64,000 bases of DNA from the NCBI GenBank assembly GCA_013393415.1, contig JABXHI010000001.1, positions 62,001 to 126,000 of the forward strand, given 5' to 3'. The DNA is from Micrococcaceae bacterium (GTDB taxonomy: Bacteria > Actinomycetota > Actinomycetes > Actinomycetales > Micrococcaceae). The translations under genes were made by a program, and so were the position numbers. Positions 44,474-52,748 of this stretch are shown here, piece by piece. Positions within the stretch are counted from its first letter, which is position 1, and each line of letters opens with the position of its first letter. The notes beneath the pieces were generated by a model, which saw only the letters and a program-made list of their open reading frames with translations, searched no databases and was not told where the DNA came from.

Positions 44474-44842
44474 TCAGGTAATCCCTAAAATTGACAGCAC
44501 GAGTCCGATGATAGTGTCAATGAGCCCAAGCCAGAATGGCAGCATCACACTGGGGGCGATCAGTGCGGTGGTCAACAGCGTGGTGAACAGCAGTGCGACC
44601 ATCCAGCCCTTGAAGCCATCTTTTTTGTAGTTGGAAAAGATCGTGAGCACTTGGAAGGTGATGAGGATGACAGCGACCCAGGTTAGAATGGTGCCCAGCT
44701 GTGGATTGGCCTCCAACATGGGGTTGAGGTAATTGTTGAAGGCGTCTTGAAACCAGGTGACTTGGCCGCCTTGGACCGCGTCACCGGGCGTCTGCGCAGC
44801 AGCCATCGGCATTGTAAGCGTCAAGACTCCGTTAATAGTCAT
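44474..44842 (-). CDS. Pilin-like (VirB2-type) small membrane protein
   Basis: A 122-residue protein with a signal-peptide-like start ending in AAAQ, then two or three hydrophobic helices separated by a short basic loop (FSNYKKDGFKGW). This is the layout of VirB2/TrbC-type conjugative pilins and of related Gram-positive channel proteins. AAAGGG precedes the ATG. A 14-codon GTG frame upstream overlaps its start. Assigning it as pilin is inference from size and topology. Confidence 0.5.
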   Translation of the reverse strand: MTINGVLTLTMPMAAAQTPGDAVQGGQVTWFQDAFNNYLNPMLEANPQLGTILTWVAVILITFQVLTIFSNYKKDGFKGWMVALLFTTLLTTALIAPSVMLPFWLGLIDTIIGLVLSILGIT

Positions 44843-44888
44843 TCTTCACCCTTTTTATAGTTGGTAAGTTTTCGTTGTTCCACCTGAA

Positions 44889-44896
44889 GTGTCCGG
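44889..44896 (-). promoter_or_regulatory. Start-associated motif before the pilin-like gene
   Basis: Exact CCGGACAC, 46 bases before the ATG at 44842; a ribosome site lies near the gene. Confidence 0.75.
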
Positions 44897-44901
44897 GGCC
44901 G

Positions 44902-45318
44902 TCACGACCTGCTGATGCGACCTTCGTCTTCTTTTGGCGCGATGGTGTAGGAGGCTGGCTTTTGCCAAGTGCCGGTGCAGCTGTTGGTCATGTGGCATTT
45001 GGCCGGAATGGTTTTCGCATAGGCGGCGGTGGCGTTGCATTTGGTGCATACTGCAACCGAAACTTTGGGCGATTTCCGTTGAGCTGACACGATATCGGTG
45101 TTGTCATCGATGTCTTCAACTGCAAACTCTAGATCATCCAGTCGGTCCATCACCTTGTCGGCAAGTTTTTCATCGGCGCGGATTTTCGCAACGGCAGAGG
45201 GCCAATCGTTGGTCTTGGTGAGCGTGAGGATGAGGTGACTGGCGCCAGCGATTTCGGAGAGTTCTAACGCGGTGAATTCCTCATCGGTGAGGTTATCTGG
45301 GTTGATGGCTTTAGACAT
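44902..45318 (-). CDS. Hypothetical protein with a C4-type zinc site
   Basis: A 138-residue protein; the first 85 residues are acidic and helical, and the last 50 hold CTKCNATAAYAK and CHMTNSCTGTW, a probable zinc ribbon. It lies nine bases after the GIY-YIG gene. Its stop is five bases before the next start motif. No known family. Confidence 0.65.
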   Translation of the reverse strand: MSKAINPDNLTDEEFTALELSEIAGASHLILTLTKTNDWPSAVAKIRADEKLADKVMDRLDDLEFAVEDIDDNTDIVSAQRKSPKVSVAVCTKCNATAAYAKTIPAKCHMTNSCTGTWQKPASYTIAPKEDEGRISRS

Positions 45319-45327
45319 AGGGTGCTC

Positions 45328-46053
45328 TCATCGGTCGGCGCTGAGACCTAGCGCATCGGCTATGGCATCAATCATGGGCAGAGAGGTTCTGAACCACTCC
45401 GTGCCAGCCCGAGTGGTCTTCTGATGGTGACCGGCACGTTTTAAGATGTTATGAAAGTGCACTTCGTCTTCAAAACAATGATCTGAGGGGTAGACACGGA
45501 TAATTTCGATATCTTCCGGCACCTCTGTTTGTCGCCGTTGCTGCTCTAAGCGCCGACTGGTGGCCTGGGACGCACCGACCTTGAACAAAGTGCGCTCATC
45601 GTCGCTGAGCAGTTCGGTGATCAGGTATTGCGGGTAGGTGTAGACATAGACTCCCGGTACCGTCTCTTCATCCAGCCACTCGCGGGGGTCCACCAGGATG
45701 CCGTTGCCTGGAAGGGGCTGCTTGGGGCTGTGGTCAGAGAGCTTGGGTTCGGTGTCGATCACCTGGTGCAGGTGTTTTCTCAGTCCAGGGCTGATGTCGA
45801 ACATCAGGATGTCTCGGGCTGCACCTTTGGCATAACTGTGGACTTGCTTGCCAAAGTTGGTGGCAAGTGATGGATCATAAATCATATCAATGGCATGGAG
45901 GTGCTTTTCCACATTCCAAGGCTTATCGTGGCCAAAATGGCGCGCCATTTCAGTTGAAGTCATGTCTTCATCCAAGAGTTCAAAGACATCGCTGATGAAG
46001 CGGTCGGTTAGTAGCATGACTTCTTCGAGTTCATCGAGTATCTTTCGGCGCAC
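45328..46053 (-). CDS. GIY-YIG (T5orf172/MUG113-like) protein
   Basis: A 241-residue protein. The C-terminal 110 residues carry a GIY-YIG core: GVYVYTYPQYLI, FKVGASQATSRRLEQQRR, then FEDEVHFHNILKRAGH and GTEWFRTS. This matches the T5orf172/MUG113 branch found in phages and mobile elements. The N-terminal half contains an HTH-like segment (SSTEMARHFG-type DMTSTEMARHFGHDK). I chose the GTG at 46053, with AAGGAGG four bases upstream, over the ATG at 46068. Confidence 0.75.
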   Translation of the reverse strand: MRRKILDELEEVMLLTDRFISDVFELLDEDMTSTEMARHFGHDKPWNVEKHLHAIDMIYDPSLATNFGKQVHSYAKGAARDILMFDISPGLRKHLHQVIDTEPKLSDHSPKQPLPGNGILVDPREWLDEETVPGVYVYTYPQYLITELLSDDERTLFKVGASQATSRRLEQQRRQTEVPEDIEIIRVYPSDHCFEDEVHFHNILKRAGHHQKTTRAGTEWFRTSLPMIDAIADALGLSADR

Positions 46054-46086
46054 GGAACCTCCTTCCATTGGTCGTCCATCTCCACT

Positions 46087-46094
46087 GTGTCCGG
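46087..46094 (-). promoter_or_regulatory. Start-associated motif before the GIY-YIG gene
   Basis: Exact CCGGACAC, 33 bases before the GTG at 46053 and two bases after the methyltransferase stop. Confidence 0.75.
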
Positions 46095-46096
46095 CA

Positions 46097-47644
46097 TCAG
46101 GACTGTTTGCCGGTCAGCTCGTTCAGAATATGCAGCGCAAGCAACGGTGGCACGGCGTTACCGATCTGTTCAAAGACCTTGGTTTTCGTGCCCTGGAACG
46201 GGTAGTCAGACGGAAAGGATTGCAGAGTTGCCGCCTCGGTCGCGGTGAGTCGTCGTAGCGGAGCATCAGCCAGTGGTGGCTGCGTACCATTGATAACCTC
46301 GCGGTGATATTCTTCAATGAATTGGCCACCAGACATGTCCACGATATGTGAATGGTTGCCACCGGCGGAGGCAGTCATCACCGGTGCGGGGCGGTGCTCA
46401 TCGAGTGGCCGGCCTCCCCCGTTGAATAGCATCCCGGCGTAAGGACTTGGACGGAGCACCGGATTTTTGGCCGGCACAATCTTTGCTCCGCGATCATGTT
46501 CAGCTAGCGCTTGGCGCCGCTGGTCTGTAGTGAATCCCTTGGGTCCAATCGTGTGGCGTGACAGGCTAGCTGTGGTGGTTGGTGCGGGGTGTTCAACCGG
46601 ACGCTGATACCGAGCCTCATCATCTTCTCCCCAGCGAGTGGTGTTATTGGTGTCGTAGACCATTCCCGACTCCTCGACCGGCTCGCCGGTGTCCCCCACC
46701 TTGTAGAGGTGAGAATTCGTGGTCACAGCCATCGCCGGGGTATCGCCATGACGACGCTGATACTGTTCACCAGTTGGTTTTTGGTTTCCTTGCAGGAAGA
46801 ACGGGCTGATAGAGACTTCGACACCCGAAATGTCGTCTGCCCATTTGCCTTCTCGGCGTGCCTTTTTCATGCCTTTTCGTGCAGAGTTGCCGAACGGTTC
46901 CGCTCCGCCGGTCGCACCGCCGCCTGCTGTTACCGTCATCGTGGGGCGCTGCGTCATCCCCCATCCCAGGGCTTGTGCCATAGAGACCCACGGCAACACG
47001 TTCTCATCCATCTTCTGAGGGTTCCGAGGGTGATATTTAGAATGTGTTGGTGCTGGAAGCGTAGCCTGATGATCTAGTGATGCCACGAGAATGGCGCGTT
47101 TCCGGGTTTGTGGCACACCGTGGGCCTCGGCTTGGACTAGGCCGACCTCACCGCGGTATCCCAGGGTTTCCAACACAGTGAGCATGGCTTCCCAGACGGG
47201 TTTGACCGGTGGCACCTGCTCGAAGGCGATGTGTCGATACGGGGTGCCAGCGTTGTGCATGGAAATAGCCCAGATGAGCGGGGTGAGCACCAGAGCTGTG
47301 CGGTCGTCATCGTAGCTGTACAGGTCGATGGTCTCGCCGTTGGCGATGCGCTGGATGTCGGATAGAACCTGGTCTAAGGCTTTTCGTCCGGCACCGTTTC
47401 CGGCGACTGAGAATGATTGGCATGACGGTGAGGCGATGAGTACATCTGCGGCTACCGGTTCATAGGCCCTGATGTCGCCGTGGACGGTTTGGTGCCCGGC
47501 GGCTTTTCGTGTGGCCACTGCTGCATCGTCCCATTCGTAGCCGGTGACATCGATGCCCAGTTGCTGGCAGGCGACATCCCACCCTCCGGGGCCGGCAAAA
47601 AGGTCGATGGCGGTCAGCGATGAGGGTTTCGGAGAGGTCTGCAT
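46097..47644 (-). CDS. Orphan C5-cytosine DNA methyltransferase
   Basis: A 515-residue Dcm-type enzyme. Motif I is [12 protein letters not shown], motif IV has PSCQSF (Ser in place of the usual second Pro), motif VI is FEQV (usually ENV), motif VIII is [10 protein letters not shown], and motifs IX-X are [13 protein letters not shown] and [12 protein letters not shown] variable target-recognition region lies about residues 240-430. No restriction enzyme is next to it, so it probably protects the element from host restriction. ATG is nine bases from the start motif; divergent from the Nudix gene. Confidence 0.9.
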   Translation of the reverse strand: MQTSPKPSSLTAIDLFAGPGGWDVACQQLGIDVTGYEWDDAAVATRKAAGHQTVHGDIRAYEPVAADVLIASPSCQSFSVAGNGAGRKALDQVLSDIQRIANGETIDLYSYDDDRTALVLTPLIWAISMHNAGTPYRHIAFEQVPPVKPVWEAMLTVLETLGYRGEVGLVQAEAHGVPQTRKRAILVASLDHQATLPAPTHSKYHPRNPQKMDENVLPWVSMAQALGWGMTQRPTMTVTAGGGATGGAEPFGNSARKGMKKARREGKWADDISGVEVSISPFFLQGNQKPTGEQYQRRHGDTPAMAVTTNSHLYKVGDTGEPVEESGMVYDTNNTTRWGEDDEARYQRPVEHPAPTTTASLSRHTIGPKGFTTDQRRQALAEHDRGAKIVPAKNPVLRPSPYAGMLFNGGGRPLDEHRPAPVMTASAGGNHSHIVDMSGGQFIEEYHREVINGTQPPLADAPLRRLTATEAATLQSFPSDYPFQGTKTKVFEQIGNAVPPLLALHILNELTGKQS

Positions 47645-47653
47645 GGACAGACA

Positions 47654-47661
47654 GTGTCCGG
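47654..47661 (-). promoter_or_regulatory. Start-associated motif before the methyltransferase gene
   Basis: Exact CCGGACAC, nine bases before the ATG at 47644; spacer TGTCTGTCC without a Shine-Dalgarno sequence. Confidence 0.8.
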
Positions 47662-47679
47662 CGTCTGCAATGTACCACC

Positions 47680-47687
47680 CCGGACAC
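47680..47687 (+). promoter_or_regulatory. Start-associated motif before the Nudix gene
   Basis: Exact CCGGACAC, ten bases before the ATG at 47698; inverted partner of the site at 47654, 18 bases away. Confidence 0.8.
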
Positions 47688-47697
47688 TTTCAACCCC

Positions 47698-49101
47698 ATG
47701 AACACTACACTGCAACAGCGCATAGCATCCTTCAGCGGCACGATTCGCGCCCGAGCCGGCTACCTCTGGTACATTTACCGCGACCTTTGGCTCTTTGTTT
47801 CAATGGCATTAGTCGGCTTTGTCACCATCGTTCTGGGGTACTTCTGGCATGGAGCGTCCGTAGGTTTTGCGTCCCTGATCGGTCTCGCTGTGGCCATCGT
47901 TTCCGCGTTTTCGGCATTGCTATATCGTCGGAACATCAAGAAAAAGTGGACCAATGTGCAGCTTCAACGCCGCGATGTAGTCGATGTCATGCAGGACTTT
48001 GGTGAAGCAGGTGTCATTGAGCTGCAAGATGCCGGCAAATATGGTGTTTCAGAACTACTCTGGCGAGACCCCTCTATTGATGAGACGCTGCAACAGGGTG
48101 CTGGTCAGATAGAGGTCGTGGTTGCTGATGAAGCCTACGCTCTCCCCGGTGACTTGCGTTCCATTGCCCCGAGAGCATTTCGCAGTCTGGCCAACCAGTC
48201 GTCTCCTGACACGCCGGATCGTTTGCCACGGTGGTTTAACGGGAAGCTTACCCGCCTGGCCAGCGACCCTTCTGCATTCCAGGCGGAACCCCTGAAGTTG
48301 GAGTCAGTACGATTCTTCGATGGTCAGGCATCCAATGAGCAATTGCCGTGGTGCCGAACCGATGCAACTGAGGATCGCTCGGTTATCCATCAGCACCTAT
48401 TCGATAATGACGGTGACGTGCTGAATCTGGCCTCCTCGGGGCTTGCCAATATGGTCGGCATTAGCGTGCTAGCCATCACCACCGACGGCTATGTGCTCTT
48501 CGTGCAACAGGGCGCTAGCAACTCGGTGCAGTCCAGTGGGTATGCTGCCTCTGGATCGGGGTCGTTGGACTGGAGTGATACTGTTGCTGTGCACAAAAGG
48601 TGTCAGAAGCGTGGCGAAAACATGACGTTGCACGAGCTGTTGACCGCAGGGATGCAGCGCGAGATGCGTGAAGAATCCCAAGTGCACCGTGATGAGATCG
48701 TTGATGAATCACAGGTTGTGACCGGCTACTCACGCTGGCTTTCTCGCGGTGCCAAGCCTGAGTTCTCTGGGTTGGTCAAGCTCAATGTGGCCATGGCTGA
48801 TGTGATAGAACGTGCACCTGGTGCAGATGAAGCTCAGTACAGCGTGGGGCGTGGCTGGGTACCAGTTGACGTGCTGCTTGCCGATGCAGATACCTGGGGT
48901 GAGCGACACGATGCTTTACGACAATCACTTGCACGGCACCATCGGGACACCAGTATCCCAGAAGATTTGGTTCTGGGTGTCTCGACGATGGCCGCGTGGT
49001 GTGCAGCAGCCGATTTTGTGGCAGCAAACCGATGGTACGTTGAGGGTCTAGGCGATGTGGAGGACGATACGAGCGACGATGCGTTGAACGAAGCCAGCTA
49101 G
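47698..49101 (+). CDS. Membrane-anchored Nudix-domain protein
   Basis: A 467-residue protein. Two hydrophobic helices are near the N-terminus (about residues 27-47 and 50-75). A middle region of unknown type follows, and a Nudix-like domain lies about residues 255-420 with GMQREMREES, the core of the Nudix box (E and REMxEE). The box is degenerate elsewhere. I chose the ATG at 47698, ten bases from the start motif, over an upstream extension. Its role may be to hydrolyse a nucleotide signal at the membrane; this is inferred. Confidence 0.75.
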   Translation: MNTTLQQRIASFSGTIRARAGYLWYIYRDLWLFVSMALVGFVTIVLGYFWHGASVGFASLIGLAVAIVSAFSALLYRRNIKKKWTNVQLQRRDVVDVMQDFGEAGVIELQDAGKYGVSELLWRDPSIDETLQQGAGQIEVVVADEAYALPGDLRSIAPRAFRSLANQSSPDTPDRLPRWFNGKLTRLASDPSAFQAEPLKLESVRFFDGQASNEQLPWCRTDATEDRSVIHQHLFDNDGDVLNLASSGLANMVGISVLAITTDGYVLFVQQGASNSVQSSGYAASGSGSLDWSDTVAVHKRCQKRGENMTLHELLTAGMQREMREESQVHRDEIVDESQVVTGYSRWLSRGAKPEFSGLVKLNVAMADVIERAPGADEAQYSVGRGWVPVDVLLADADTWGERHDALRQSLARHHRDTSIPEDLVLGVSTMAAWCAAADFVAANRWYVEGLGDVEDDTSDDALNEAS

Positions 49102-49403
49102 TCTGCCAGCCTCCATGTTACGCCGATGTCGTTGCCATGGAATTCCAGTTCGACTGCGGAGTTTTCGATGACGGGGTCGTCATGTGCTGAACTGTCCTCT
49201 AAGAATCCGGCATTGATCCACTCGACCATCCAGCATGGCTGACTGTGACAGCTGGAATGGGGCGGATCGTGATCGTGACATTGCAGGGTGTCGAAGGATT
49301 CGGTGTGGCATTTGGGGCGGATGCGACAGCGAGCATCATGTGATGAGAAACAGATGATCCTGGTGCCCTCGGCATCAATGCGGTGGTGAGCTATCTCATG
49401 CAT
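49098..49403 (-). CDS. Cysteine- and histidine-rich hypothetical protein
   Basis: A 101-residue protein with many metal-type residues (CHTESFDTLQCHDHD, SSCHSQPCW) in the middle and an acidic C-terminal half ending GVTWRLAD. The ATG overlaps the previous stop by eight bases, and its end overlaps the convergent Nudix gene by four bases. No family recognised; metal binding is likely from the Cys/His content. Confidence 0.6.
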   Translation of the reverse strand: MHEIAHHRIDAEGTRIICFSSHDARCRIRPKCHTESFDTLQCHDHDPPHSSCHSQPCWMVEWINAGFLEDSSAHDDPVIENSAVELEFHGNDIGVTWRLAD

Positions 49404-49548
49404 CCCGCTCCAATCGCTGTGCATCCAGGGCGCAGCATGGCCGGACTTCTGCAAAGTGGGTGCGACGATAGTTTTCGCATGACATCGTCACGTTGTGCGA
49501 AGAGCAGCACGGTGCGTGGTCAGGTTCTCCCCAGTCAGCTTCTTTCAT
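49396..49548 (-). CDS. Tiny cysteine-rich hypothetical protein
   Basis: A 50-residue protein with five or six cysteines (APCCSSHNVTMSC, VRPCC). Its start overlaps the previous stop (ATGA) and its end overlaps the next start, the same chain-like coupling as its neighbours, which is the main reason to call it. Middle gene of a three-gene operon from 49802. Confidence 0.55.
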   Translation of the reverse strand: MKEADWGEPDHAPCCSSHNVTMSCENYRRTHFAEVRPCCALDAQRLERDA

Positions 49549-49802
49549 GACTGCCCTTCTTCAACAGCCTCAATGCCAGCTTTGTTCATCATCATTTTCG
49601 CCCGGTGGATCAGCTGTTCTGAGGTCGGAACGTAGCCGGTGCGCCAGCCGTATTGAGCGACTTCATTCCACAGGCTGTCGGTCATGCGTAGCCAAAACGT
49701 GGTGCCGCCGGAATGGTGGGCTTCCACGATGTGCCAAGCCAAGGTTTTGGGCAGCTTTGGCAGTTCGGTGACTGTCTTCTGAGATTTCAGGTTGTGCTTC
49801 AT
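49545..49802 (-). CDS. Hypothetical protein, 85 residues, first gene of operon
   Basis: A basic soluble protein with TFWLRMTDSLWNEVAQYGWRT (ends shown) and a C-terminal helix. No family recognised, though the style is that of small phage DNA-associated proteins. The ATG at 49802 is exactly nine bases from the start motif. Confidence 0.65.
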   Translation of the reverse strand: MKHNLKSQKTVTELPKLPKTLAWHIVEAHHSGGTTFWLRMTDSLWNEVAQYGWRTGYVPTSEQLIHRAKMMMNKAGIEAVEEGQS

Positions 49803-49811
49803 AATTTCACC

Positions 49812-49819
49812 GTGTCCGG
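49812..49819 (-). promoter_or_regulatory. Start-associated motif CCGGACAC
   Basis: Exact copy nine bases before the ATG at 49802; spacer GGTGAAATT. Confidence 0.8.
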
Positions 49820-49879
49820 CATGAAAAACCGGGGTGACAGACAGCGATACGCCCATCACCCCGGCTCAATGCGGTGGCG

Positions 49880-50848
49880 TTATGCAGTTGGTGCTGGTGG
49901 TCGCCCAGGTGTTTCGGGTGGCTTTGGTGCGTCTTCGGTATCAGACTTGGCAGTTGTCAGTTCACCCAACTGACTGATGACGTTGGTGACCTCGGAGGGG
50001 ATAATCCAGAGTTTGGAGGATTCCGAGTCGGCGATCTTCGGCAACGCCTGAATGTACTGGTACGCCAAGAGTTCATTATCGGGCTTGCCCTCGTGAATAG
50101 CATCAAACACGGTCTTGGTGGCTTCAGCTTCAGCGTTGGCTTCCAAGACTTTGGCCTCTGCTGCGCCCTCGGCTTCGAGGATAGATGATTCTTTGTCACC
50201 CTCAGCCTCTAGGATGGCAGCTTGACGCTTTCCTTCAGCGGTGAGGATGTCAGACTGCTTCTGACCTTCGGCGGTGAGGATGGCGGCTCGGCGGTCACGT
50301 TCGGCACGCATTTGCTGTTCCATGGACCGTTGGATGCTCTCGGGCGGATCGATGGATTTCAGCTCGACTCGGGAGACTCGAAGGCCCCACTGTGAGGTTG
50401 CTTCGTCTAGTACCCCGCGTAGACGAGTGTTGATTTCGTCTCGGGAAGTCAGGGCATCTTCCAGGTCCATGCTGCCAACGACATTTCGCAGCGTGGTGGT
50501 CGTCAGATTTTCTACAGCGGAGATGTAGTCGGCAATTCCGTAGGTTGCGGTGGCAGGGTCGTTGACCTGAAAGTACACGACCGTGTCGATGGAGACCACC
50601 AGGTTATCTTCGGTGATGACCGGCTGCGGTGGAAAGGATACGACTTGCTCTCGGACATCGATCAACGGCAGCATCTTGTCTACGAAGGGCACCATCAGGG
50701 TCAGGCCAGCATTCTGGGTTCGGTGGTATTTGCCCAGCCGCTGAATGATCCCAGAATACCCCTGGGAGACGATGCGGAACGATTTTACTAACACGGCGAC
50801 AACAAAGACCGCCAAGACGATGAAAAGCACCGTCAGAAATGCACCCAT
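49880..50848 (-). CDS. SPFH/stomatin-family protein, element-borne copy
   Basis: A 322-residue protein with an N-terminal membrane anchor, the SPFH domain (about residues 25-190), and a coiled coil with repeated ILTAEGQ/ILEAEGD units. It is strikingly similar to the chromosomal protein at 14312-15430. The SPFH block with IIQRLGKYHRTQNAGLTLM and the segment PVITEDNLVVSIDTVVYFQ are nearly the same, and the tails differ. No nfeD gene accompanies it. GAAGGA precedes the ATG; the start motif lies 43 bases upstream. Possibly captured from a related host. Confidence 0.9.
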   Translation of the reverse strand: MGAFLTVLFIVLAVFVVAVLVKSFRIVSQGYSGIIQRLGKYHRTQNAGLTLMVPFVDKMLPLIDVREQVVSFPPQPVITEDNLVVSIDTVVYFQVNDPATATYGIADYISAVENLTTTTLRNVVGSMDLEDALTSRDEINTRLRGVLDEATSQWGLRVSRVELKSIDPPESIQRSMEQQMRAERDRRAAILTAEGQKQSDILTAEGKRQAAILEAEGDKESSILEAEGAAEAKVLEANAEAEATKTVFDAIHEGKPDNELLAYQYIQALPKIADSESSKLWIIPSEVTNVISQLGELTTAKSDTEDAPKPPETPGRPPAPTA

Positions 50849-50891
50849 ACGAGGGTCCTTCTTTCGTGGAATTGATAGGTTCAGCTATTGA

Positions 50892-50899
50892 GTGTCCGG
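50892..50899 (-). promoter_or_regulatory. Start-associated motif before the stomatin gene
   Basis: Exact CCGGACAC, 43 bases before the ATG at 50848. Confidence 0.75.
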
Positions 50900-50908
50900 C
50901 GCCAGCAG

Positions 50909-51073
50909 TCACCATCGCGGCTTGCTCCCATGCAGCACCAGCCAGGTGTCACAGGGCCATGCCAGGGTCATCGGGTGGCAGTGCGAGCAGTACGTCAGGG
51001 TGGCGCGGAGGCCGACGGTCACGGGGCGGTGGAGTTCTTTGAGGTTGGCGATGATGTCTTCGGAGCTGACCAT
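50909..51073 (-). CDS. Small CxxC hypothetical protein downstream of thyA
   Basis: A 54-residue protein: an N-terminal helix (SSEDIIANLKELHRPVTVGL) then LTYCSHCHPM and WPCDTW, a possible zinc knuckle. The ATG overlaps the thyA stop (TGATG), so it is coupled to thyA. Too short for an obvious family. Last gene of the operon from 53375. Confidence 0.6.
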   Translation of the reverse strand: MVSSEDIIANLKELHRPVTVGLRATLTYCSHCHPMTLAWPCDTWLVLHGSKPRW

Positions 51074-51852
51074 CACACCGATACCGGAGCTTTGATCGTT
51101 GGGTGGTGCTGATAGTTGACCAGCTCGATGTCGTCGTACTCATAGCTGAACAGATCGGCAGGCTTGCGGCGGAAGTGCAACTGTGGGTACGGAAACGGTT
51201 CGCGGCCCAGCTGTTCTTTCACTTGGTCAACATGATCGGTGTAGATATGCACATCTCCCCCGGTCCAGATGAATTCGCCAGGCTGGTACCCCAGCTGGTG
51301 TGCGACCATCGCGGTCAACAGAGCGTATTCCGCGATGTTGAACGGTACGCCCAAAAACATGTCGGCAGATCGTTGGTAGAGCTGGCAGTTGAGTTTGGTC
51401 GGCCTATCGGCCTGGGGTTGGACGTTGAATTGGAACAGTGCGTGGCAGGCTGGCAGTGCCATCTCATCGAGTTGGCCGGGGTTCCAGGCAGTGACGATAT
51501 GCCGACGTGAGCTAGGGTTGTTGGCCAGAGATTCCATAACTTGTTGCATTTGGTCGATTGATTCGCCATTGGGCGCTGGCCATGATCTCCATTGCACACC
51601 ATAGACGGGGCCAAGTTCGCCATCCTCGGAAGCCCATTCATTCCAGATGCGTACCCCGCGCTCTTGGAGCCATCTGACATTGGAGTCCCCTTGCAGGAAC
51701 CACAGAAGTTCTAATGCTGCTGACTTGAAGTGCACACGCTTGGTGGTGATCAGCGGGAAGGATTCGGACAGATCGAAGCGCATTTGCCGACCAAATACCG
51801 AGTAGGTTCCGGTGCCGGTGCGATCTTCGGTCAACGTGCCGTTTTCCAGCAC
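51073..51852 (-). CDS. thyA: Thymidylate synthase (possibly frameshifted near its start)
   Basis: A ThyA-type enzyme that methylates dUMP to dTMP with methylene-tetrahydrofolate. Conserved blocks are [32 protein letters not shown], the catalytic cysteine in [28 protein letters not shown] and the C-terminal TIKAPVSV. From the GTG at 51852 the product is 259 residues but has no ribosome site. A good AGGAG and ATG lie at 51892 in a different frame, and the expected [12 protein letters not shown] continues only if one base of the G6 run at 51874-51879 is removed. Either the gene is shifted or the run was misread. Confidence 0.9.
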   Translation of the reverse strand: MLENGTLTEDRTGTGTYSVFGRQMRFDLSESFPLITTKRVHFKSAALELLWFLQGDSNVRWLQERGVRIWNEWASEDGELGPVYGVQWRSWPAPNGESIDQMQQVMESLANNPSSRRHIVTAWNPGQLDEMALPACHALFQFNVQPQADRPTKLNCQLYQRSADMFLGVPFNIAEYALLTAMVAHQLGYQPGEFIWTGGDVHIYTDHVDQVKEQLGREPFPYPQLHFRRKPADLFSYEYDDIELVNYQHHPTIKAPVSV

Positions 51853-51920
51853 GTCGGCGAGCAGGTCTTCGTAGGGGGGTTACGATGGTCATGAGTTGCG
51901 TTGCTCCTGGTGGTGTTGAT

Positions 51921-52199
51921 CTAGTGTTCGGGCAAAGCTTCGATGACGTTTGCTCTGGCGCCGTCCTGGTAGCCGTCGCTAAGGTCGTACCAGAATCCGC
52001 TGCTGAGCCGGACGAGACTTCGGTCGGAGGTGTCTTTGCGTTCGGTAATGGTCTGAACGCCGATGATTTCTTCAACGCCGCTATCCGCTACCCATCCGCC
52101 GCCGTATTCGTCATCGACAAATTTTTGGTGCACAGGATGGTCGAGGTTGCGTTTGACGAGCACTTGGTCGCCAACAGTAAGGTCGTGGAGTTGGGTCAT
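51921..52199 (-). CDS. Hypothetical protein with VGDQV-type barrel domain
   Basis: A 92-residue protein beginning TQLHDLTVGDQVLVKRNLD with alternating hydrophobic strands (WVADSGVEEIIGVQTI, SLVRLSSGFWYDLSDG). It resembles small beta-barrel proteins, and its start is like the proteins at 54104 and 35791. The ATG overlaps the previous stop (ATGA). It lies just before thyA in the operon. Confidence 0.65.
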   Translation of the reverse strand: MTQLHDLTVGDQVLVKRNLDHPVHQKFVDDEYGGGWVADSGVEEIIGVQTITERKDTSDRSLVRLSSGFWYDLSDGYQDGARANVIEALPEH

Positions 52200-52342
52200 G
52201 ACTTCCTTTGAGCGCTCTGTATGGATGCGAAATGGCCGATGCACACCGGTTGCGGTTTATGCTCACCACTAGGCAGGACTTGAACAACCCAGGTTGTTGA
52301 TTCACGGTGACAGTTTTTGACGTGGCACTGCTTGGGCATCAT
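52196..52342 (-). CDS. Tiny zinc-finger-like protein
   Basis: A 48-residue protein with CHVKNCHRE and, 25 residues later, VCIGHF, giving a possible C2HC-type zinc site. Double ATG at 52342/52339 after a weak purine stretch; the end overlaps the next start. One of several tiny metal-site proteins in this element. Confidence 0.6.
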   Translation of the reverse strand: MMPKQCHVKNCHRESTTWVVQVLPSGEHKPQPVCIGHFASIQSAQRKS

Positions 52343-52358
52343 CTCTTCGAGCAGCCTC

Positions 52359-52748
52359 TTACACTGGTTCAACATCTTCGTCATCGACCAGTTCGCCATA
52401 GGTGCCGTCGATGGACCAGGTTGTATCGCATTGCTTGCAGCACAGCGTTTCGCTGTCCTCATTGATAATCTCGCCGTCGTCGCAGACTGTGCACTGTGCA
52501 TAGAGTTGCCATTGCACATCAAGATCGATGGCTCGGCCCGGTGCGTGCTGGTCGATGTGATCCTGCATGAATCCGCGGCGCACGTGAGCGTATTTGGACG
52601 GCAAAGCAGTAAAGACCGCAGTGCCACAGGCGCTGCACCAGGAAGCGACCGAAATCATGTTGCCAATTTCCTCAGACTGCGTCAGGGTGACGACCTCATA
52701 GGCATCGTTGCCGCCGGTGTGAACTTCGTAGACGGTTGGGCTGCTCAT
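52359..52748 (-). CDS. Zinc-ribbon hypothetical protein
   Basis: A 129-residue protein with three cysteine pairs: WCSACGTAV, QCTVCDDGE and CCKQCDTTW. The last two look like a complete zinc ribbon. The tail is acidic (VDDEDVEPV). ATG at 52748 overlaps the previous stop (ATGA). Function unknown; DNA or protein binding is likely from the ribbon. Confidence 0.7.
   Translation of the reverse strand: MSSPTVYEVHTGGNDAYEVVTLTQSEEIGNMISVASWCSACGTAVFTALPSKYAHVRRGFMQDHIDQHAPGRAIDLDVQWQLYAQCTVCDDGEIINEDSETLCCKQCDTTWSIDGTYGELVDDEDVEPV

Noticed and set aside
44843-44884. 14-codon GTG frame overlapping the pilin-like start
   Set aside because: Could be a leader, but spacing to the motif is five bases and no ribosome site is present; kept only as a note.
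46077-46094. ATG seven bases after the motif at 46087 as the GIY-YIG start
   Set aside because: It opens a different short frame; the gene itself has a strong AAGGAGG before a GTG at 46053.
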